The position numbers and the translations under genes are program-made. The notes under the pieces were generated by a model. It ran no database searches and was not told the DNA's origin. It was given only the letters and a program-made list of their open reading frames with translations. Source: Deltaproteobacteria bacterium (GTDB lineage: Bacteria > Desulfobacterota > Desulfobacteria > Desulfobacterales > B30-G6). From it: a DNA stretch of 64,000 nt. Shown piece after piece: positions 61,595-64,000 of this stretch. Each line of letters opens with the position of its first letter. Position 1 is the first letter of the stretch. The stretch lies in assembly GCA_022340465.1 (NCBI GenBank), contig JAJDNW010000066.1, forward strand, positions 1-64,000. The letters run 5' to 3'.

Positions 61595-61959
61595 TCCTGA
61601 TCGCATCCGACTGGAAGCGTGTCTTTGAACATCTCGAAACAGAGGCATATTGCTTCTCTGCCGCGATCTTCCAATGAAATGAAGCGACACCCCATGCCCC
61701 GTTTCGTTTTGTTTACGACTCTTGCATGAAATCGTATGATTTCCCTTTCGGTGGGGAGTTTTGTACTGATGGTGATAAGTTGTCCGATGCGCACGTTGTC
61801 CGCGTTTTCCGTTTCTATGAAAATACCGCCCAGGCTGATGTCCGTGATGATTTGCTTTCCCATCAGGCCCACAACTGCCGCCTCGCAATGAAATTCGAGC
61901 CTCTCGTTTTTTCTTCTGTTATTGACTACCTCTTTTTTCTCACTGCGAATATCAACCAT
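61591..61959 (-). CDS. PilZ domain protein
   Basis: 122-residue single PilZ domain. The c-di-GMP-binding RxxxR is in NNRRKNERLEFHC (about residues 15-27), and the second motif DISLGGIFIETEN (D/NxSxxG) is at about 40-52. The rest forms the beta-barrel (HARVVNKTKRGMGCRFISLE). It would sense c-di-GMP and relay it to a partner. MVDIR at 61959 is chosen because GAGGA lies nine bases upstream; an upstream ATG touches GAGGA. It is situated between the DUF3141 and PhaC genes. Confidence 0.87.
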   Translation of the reverse strand: MVDIRSEKKEVVNNRRKNERLEFHCEAAVVGLMGKQIITDISLGGIFIETENADNVRIGQLITISTKLPTEREIIRFHARVVNKTKRGMGCRFISLEDRGREAICLCFEMFKDTLPVGCDQD

Positions 61960-62033
61960 GATCAACATTCCTCGATATCAACGAAACAACCTTTTTCCAA
62001 ACCCGTCGTTTTGCTCGAACATGGGCAGGGCGA

Positions 62034-63878
62034 TCACAGGAGCGCATTGGGCATGTAGCACACACCGCTATCGGGGCGGTCCAGGCGTCTGGTGACGTAG
62101 CATCCCGGCGCGTCTTCCAGATCGTCCGCTGCATCGCCTCCCGGCCACCTTGCCGGAACCCTGCCTCCCGTATAGGGGGCGTTCCACTTGAACCAGTCCA
62201 GCCACCAGGATTCCTGGTGAAACTCGGCCCCATCCAGCCATTCCGACGCTTTGTCGGGCAAATCCGCATTGGTCCAGTGGCCGTACTTGTTTTTGGGGGG
62301 CGGGTTGACGATGCCGGCCACGTGGCCGGAAGCGCCGAGCACGAAGCGCACATCCCCCTTGTGCAGCCTGGCCCCCTTGTAGGTGCTCTGCCAGAGGGCG
62401 ATGTGGTCCTCCCGGGTTGAAATGAAGTAAACCGGATTCTCGATGTTGCCGATGTCGATGGGTACACCGTCCAGTTCGATGCCGCCCGGCTTCCTGAGTC
62501 GATTGTGAAGATACATGTTGCGCAGGTAAAAGGAGTGCATCTTGGCCGGCATGTTGGTGGAATCCGAATTCCAAAACAGGATGTCAAAAGGGACCGGCGT
62601 GGCACCCTTGAGGTAATTATTGATCACGTACGCCCAGACCAGGTCGTTGGCCCGCAGCATGCTGAAACTGTTGGACATGGCGCAGCCGTCCAGATAGCCC
62701 CGCTCATCCATCTGCCTTTCGAAGGCCGCCACCTGATCCTCATCCAGAAACACCCCGATGTCGCCGGGGACGGAAAAATCGATCAGGGAAGCCATGTAGG
62801 TGCCGGTGTGGATGCGGTCCCCCTCTCCTTTGGCGCTTAGATAGGCGGTCATGCACGCCAGGAGCGTTCCCCCCAGGCAATAGCCGATGGCATTGACCTC
62901 CCGCCGGCCGGTCACTCGTTCTACCTCCTTCAATGCCGCCACCGGCCCTTCCAGCAGGTAATTCTCGAACCCCTTCTCCCTTAGCGCCCCGTCCGGGTTG
63001 GCCCAGGATATCATGAACGTGGTGTATCCCTGGTCCACCATCCACTTCACCATGGAATTCTGCTGGCGCAAATCGAGGATATAGTATTTATTGATCCAGG
63101 GCGGAATAATCACGACCGGGTGTTCGAAGACCTCATCCGTCGTCGGGTTGTACTGAATCAGTTGGATGAGGTCGTTCTGATAGATGACCTTGCCCGGCGT
63201 AACGGCCAGATCCTTGCCCACCTCGAAGGCATCCATGTCGGTCATCTGAATCTGAAGTTGGCATGGCCCCCGGTCCAAATCATCCAACAGGTTTTTCAAA
63301 CCGTTCAGCAGGTTTTCCCCGCGGCTTTCCAGGGTAAGCTGTAGAATTTCGGGGTTGGTCCCCGGGAAATTGGAGGGGGCGATGGCATCCAGATACTGGC
63401 CTGTGTAGAATTCCACCTTTTGTCTGGTCTTGTCGTCGAGCCCCTGGATGTCCTGCACCGCACTGCGGATAGCCTTGGAAGTCAGCAGGTAGCTTTCCTT
63501 GATGAAGTTGAACATGGGATTGGTGCTCCAGGCTTTGTGGCGAAACCGTTTGTCCGGCTTTTCTTCCTGCTCATCAGCGGGCAGGCCGCCTAAAAGCTGC
63601 ACGGAACTCTTCTGCACCAGCCCCCAATAGTCTTTCCAATAATTCATCTGGGAATCGAACAGCCTGTTGGGATCTTCCATAAGCTTCATGGTCAATTCCT
63701 GAAAGCTTCTACCCACCGCAGCCGCCTCCGCCTGATCGACGGCACCGGACTTTTTCTGCTTCTCCACAAACGACGCTACCAGTTTGCGGCTTTTCGTGTT
63801 GACCTCCTCCAGAATGTCTGACAGCTCCTGCATGTCAAAGCCGAACGGATTTGGCAGCGGCGATTTGTTGTCGGCCAT
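62034..63878 (-). CDS. phaC: Class I-type poly(3-hydroxyalkanoate) synthase PhaC
   Basis: 614-residue PHA synthase. N-terminal domain about 1-220 (FGFDMQELSDILEEVNTKSR). The catalytic alpha/beta-hydrolase domain has VVIIPPWINKYYILDLRQQN, the lipase-like box GYCLGG with Cys334, STREDHIALWQS (Asp) and GASGHVAGIVNPP (His). It polymerises (R)-3-hydroxyacyl-CoA into storage polyester at granule surfaces. The start at MADNKSPLPNPFGFD has AAAGGGGGA upstream. Length and motifs fit the stand-alone class I enzyme (no PhaE or PhaR-type class IV subunit is adjacent). It converges on the PilZ gene. Confidence 0.95.
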   Translation of the reverse strand: MADNKSPLPNPFGFDMQELSDILEEVNTKSRKLVASFVEKQKKSGAVDQAEAAAVGRSFQELTMKLMEDPNRLFDSQMNYWKDYWGLVQKSSVQLLGGLPADEQEEKPDKRFRHKAWSTNPMFNFIKESYLLTSKAIRSAVQDIQGLDDKTRQKVEFYTGQYLDAIAPSNFPGTNPEILQLTLESRGENLLNGLKNLLDDLDRGPCQLQIQMTDMDAFEVGKDLAVTPGKVIYQNDLIQLIQYNPTTDEVFEHPVVIIPPWINKYYILDLRQQNSMVKWMVDQGYTTFMISWANPDGALREKGFENYLLEGPVAALKEVERVTGRREVNAIGYCLGGTLLACMTAYLSAKGEGDRIHTGTYMASLIDFSVPGDIGVFLDEDQVAAFERQMDERGYLDGCAMSNSFSMLRANDLVWAYVINNYLKGATPVPFDILFWNSDSTNMPAKMHSFYLRNMYLHNRLRKPGGIELDGVPIDIGNIENPVYFISTREDHIALWQSTYKGARLHKGDVRFVLGASGHVAGIVNPPPKNKYGHWTNADLPDKASEWLDGAEFHQESWWLDWFKWNAPYTGGRVPARWPGGDAADDLEDAPGCYVTRRLDRPDSGVCYMPNALL

Positions 63879-63897
63879 GGTCGTTCCCCCTTTCAGG

Positions 63898-64000
63898 CTA
63901 CCTGTCTTTTTCCCGTTCCGTCGCTTTCTCGGTGGCGACGATTTTCTCCCCCTGAGCGTGATGTTTAGGCCGGTATTTGGCTATCTTCATCAACTTTTGG
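63898..64000 (-). CDS. C-terminal end of a gene cut by the window edge
   Basis: Minus-strand frame ending at 63898-63900 (TAG) with QKLMKIAKYRPKHHAQGEKI and then VATEKATEREKDR. It is a basic, charged C-terminus immediately upstream of PhaC (gap 19 bp), so likely in the same operon. The protein cannot be identified from 33 residues. Confidence 0.55.
   Translation of the reverse strand, partial: QKLMKIAKYRPKHHAQGEKIVATEKATEREKDR

Overview
The window looks like a chromosomal segment of an anaerobic Desulfobacterota bacterium, probably Desulfobacterales (a sulfate-reducer-like genome). The basis is the gene mix: a stand-alone 218-residue siroheme/[4Fe-4S] sulfite reductase, a complete branched-chain amino acid ABC operon, a CyuA-type cysteine desulfidase, a polyhydroxyalkanoate (PHA) cluster with a DUF3141 protein, and two Gram-negative envelope lipid-transport systems. 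This is inference from gene content; no rRNA or tRNA gene is present in the window.

Region 1 (1 to about 17.4 kb) is an AT-richer, gene-poor accessory zone. It opens with a compact element of about 2.18 kb that carries two overlapping tyrosine recombinases, near-perfect 15-bp terminal inverted repeats and 7-bp flanking direct repeats. After it come tiny membrane and coiled-coil proteins, an SDR, a PsiE-like protein, the UV-damage endonuclease UvsE, the small sulfite reductase, a YdjM-like membrane protein, a MoaD-like/RND-pump operon and a CPA1 Na+/H+ antiporter. Broken genes lie between them: an SDR fragment, an acyl-CoA dehydrogenase C-terminus fused to another gene's N-terminus, a frameshifted unknown gene, half of a HigA antitoxin and part of a coiled-coil protein.

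Region 2 (17.4 to 32 kb) is GC-rich and dense. It holds the YhaO/YhaN nuclease-ATPase pair with a translationally coupled mini membrane protein, a SlyD-MBL-MBL-unknown run, an Old Yellow Enzyme, a Tat-exported molybdopterin oxidoreductase, SixA, a KefB-type antiporter and an enoyl-CoA hydratase-like protein.

Region 3 (32 to 48.5 kb) is dominated by envelope functions. An operon runs YdbH-YnbE-YdbL, then a small Cys protein and an AI-2E family permease. It is followed by an outer-membrane D15 barrel, the livJHMGF operon, NAD kinase, and an MlaE-MlaF-MlaD set in which the MlaF-like subunit has lost every recognisable ATPase motif. Two exported proteins (LPP20-like and TPR lipoprotein) follow.

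Region 4 (48.5 to 64 kb) contains a response regulator, a nitroreductase remnant, a J-domain protein, a thioesterase, a BASS transporter, a radical SAM protein, a 3-hydroxyisobutyrate dehydrogenase-like enzyme, PIN-PhoH and CyuA. It ends in a PHA locus: PhaJ-like hydratase and two phasin-like proteins on the minus strand, PhaR and DUF3141 on the plus strand, then a PilZ protein and PhaC. A diverged intergenic repeat family (at least four copies, 25.9 to 61.6 kb) and several degenerate low-complexity stretches punctuate regions 2 to 4.
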